DNA of 5,630 nucleotides from Chloroflexia bacterium (GTDB lineage Bacteria > Chloroflexota > Chloroflexia > Thermomicrobiales > UBA6265): NCBI GenBank assembly GCA_013696265.1, contig JACCYX010000218.1, positions 1 to 5,630 of the forward strand, read 5' to 3'. The notes beneath the pieces were generated by a model, which had not been told where the DNA came from, did not search any database, and saw nothing but the letters and a program-made list of their open reading frames with translations. The translations under genes were made by a program, and so were the position numbers. Shown piece after piece: positions 4,995 to 5,630 of the stretch (its first letter is position 1; each line of letters starts with the position of its first letter).

Positions 4995-5390
4995 ACCTGT
5001 ACTCCCACAGTCCCGCAATCAACGTCTCGCGGCCAGAGCGCCGCCCGGCAACCTTCGCACGGATACTCGGGGCGAGCCATGCCGCCATGCGCAGGCCAAC
5101 CTCGTCATTCCGACGAAGGAGGAATCCCTGCGCGAAGCGCTCGAAGACGGAGTCGGCGCTTGGTGCTTGGTGAGATCGGTCGCCCTTCGGCCGATGCGCT
5201 TCGCGCGGGGACCCTTCGCTCCGCTCAGGGTGACGGTCATTGGGAAGGTGAATGCCAGACACGATACGCCGGGCAATTTCCCAACGTGGCGCGGTTTTTA
5301 CCACCGGATGCGTTCGATGTGTCAGGCCCACGTCCGGATCCGTTCCCATCGCCGCGCGTCCTCGTCGCGGCAGGCAAGGAGACCCCACCC
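4995..5390. other. Gene-free intergenic stretch, about 400 nt, with a foldback repeat
   Basis: I see no credible gene between the cyclophilin start and the gene at the right edge. The long open frames here translate the repeat at 5104-5234 and give peptides such as HPERSEGSP, which I know as a typical spurious product of this repeat type. The remaining flanks (about 5020-5100 and 5235-5370) show no recognisable coding or RNA pattern. The space must hold promoters for two divergently oriented genes, but I cannot point to a convincing -35/-10 pair. Confidence 0.6.
5104..5234. repeat. 131-nt foldback dispersed repeat (REP/MITE-like)
   Basis: The element begins GTCATTCCGA and ends CCGCTCAGGGTGAC, and its halves are inverted. 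The terminal GTCA (5104-5107) pairs with TGAC (5231-5234) and CGAAGG (5114-5119) with CCTTCG (5213-5218). A 16-bp stem with one wobble joins 5125-5140 to 5196-5211, around the core GCGCGAAGCGC / GCGCTTCGCGC. Within the loop, 5175-5182 and 5188-5195 form another 8-bp hairpin. The left block (GTCATTCCGA ... GAGGAATC) recurs on the opposite strand at 2025-2049. This is intergenic repeat DNA with strong cruciform or RNA-hairpin potential. It encodes no transposase and I see no clear target-site duplication. Confidence 0.7.
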
Positions 5391-5630
5391 ATGACCGGTT
5401 TTATCGATCCCCTGGTTGCCGCTGGCGACGAGCCAGACCTCGACGCCACTTCCCTGCCGACGCCCGCCGCCGACGATCCGGCGGTGCTCCAGAGCGTACG
5501 CGACCTGGTGCTGCAAGCGCACCGCGAAGTGGTTCCCGAACTCGTCGCCGGAGCGTCGCTCACCGAACTCCTGGCCAGCATCGAGCCGGCCCGCCAGGCG
5601 TACGCCAACCTCGCGGACCGCATCCAGGCC
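5391..5630 (+). CDS. N-terminal part of an unrecognised protein, cut by the window edge
   Basis: An ATG at 5391 is preceded by AAGGAG (5376-5381) with 9-nt spacing, and the frame is open for 80 codons to the window end without a stop. The peptide starts MTGFIDPLVAAGDEPDLDA. It has an acidic, Pro/Ala-rich N-terminal stretch to about residue 30, then a region that looks helical with Leu, Glu and Arg spacing (LQSVRDLVLQAHREVVPEL and LASIEPARQAYANLADRI). No signal peptide or membrane segment is seen and I recognise no domain. It is oriented away from the cyclophilin gene. Being open-ended it is easy to overlook, but the ribosome binding site, composition and open frame support a real gene. Confidence 0.72.
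   Translation, partial: MTGFIDPLVAAGDEPDLDATSLPTPAADDPAVLQSVRDLVLQAHREVVPELVAGASLTELLASIEPARQAYANLADRIQA

Noticed and set aside
5104..5234. CRISPR-like or insertion-sequence explanation for the repeat
   Set aside because: There is no regular spacer array, no transposase frame and no visible target duplication. The structure is a single foldback.
4987..5388. Long leftward open frame of 133 codons in the cyclophilin-side spacer
   Set aside because: It is mostly a translation of the foldback repeat (HPERSEGSP, LLRRNDEVG-type peptides) and has no consistent protein-like composition.

Overview
The window is GC-rich bacterial chromosome, with no phage, transposon, CRISPR, tRNA or rRNA signal that I can see. 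The gene content (a YtxH-like protein, an RlmM-like 2'-O-methyltransferase, two DinB-family proteins and a cyclophilin), the strong Shine-Dalgarno sites and the type of GC-rich foldback repeats in the spacers fit an environmental Chloroflexota genome, perhaps Thermomicrobia/Sphaerobacter-like. That placement is from memory and was not tested.

Left part (1-890): the C-terminal end of a truncated gene, then a 63-residue YtxH-like membrane protein, then a perfect 12-bp hairpin that looks like a terminator. An AT-rich island follows, carrying three copies of a CGTWACG core about 26-27 bp apart. This candidate operator array lies upstream of an unrecognised acidic 83-residue protein.

Middle (990-2897): a SAM-dependent RNA ribose 2'-O-methyltransferase related to RlmM, with the K-D-K-E tetrad visible, followed by a short dispersed-repeat sequence and a hairpin. 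Next is a secreted or anchored protein with a signal peptide, a Ser/Thr/Pro linker and a C-terminal LPFAG plus hydrophobic plus basic tail. It converges on a leftward DinB-family gene, and one perfect 12-bp inverted repeat contains both stop codons.

Right part (2890-5630): the leftward DinB gene is divergent from a two-gene rightward unit made of a Trp-rich small membrane protein and a second DinB-family protein. That unit converges on a leftward cyclophilin-type peptidyl-prolyl isomerase across two tandem GC-rich hairpins. A gene-free stretch of about 400 nt follows, dominated by a 131-nt foldback repeat. At the right edge a new rightward gene begins with a good ribosome binding site and runs off the window.

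Overall this is mostly ordinary housekeeping and accessory sequence. The points most worth a second look are the CGTWACG array, the sorting-signal-like tail, the two DinB genes flanking a Trp-rich small protein, the inverted repeat shared by two stop codons, and the spacer repeats. I see no convincing evidence of a new multi-gene defence or metabolic system.
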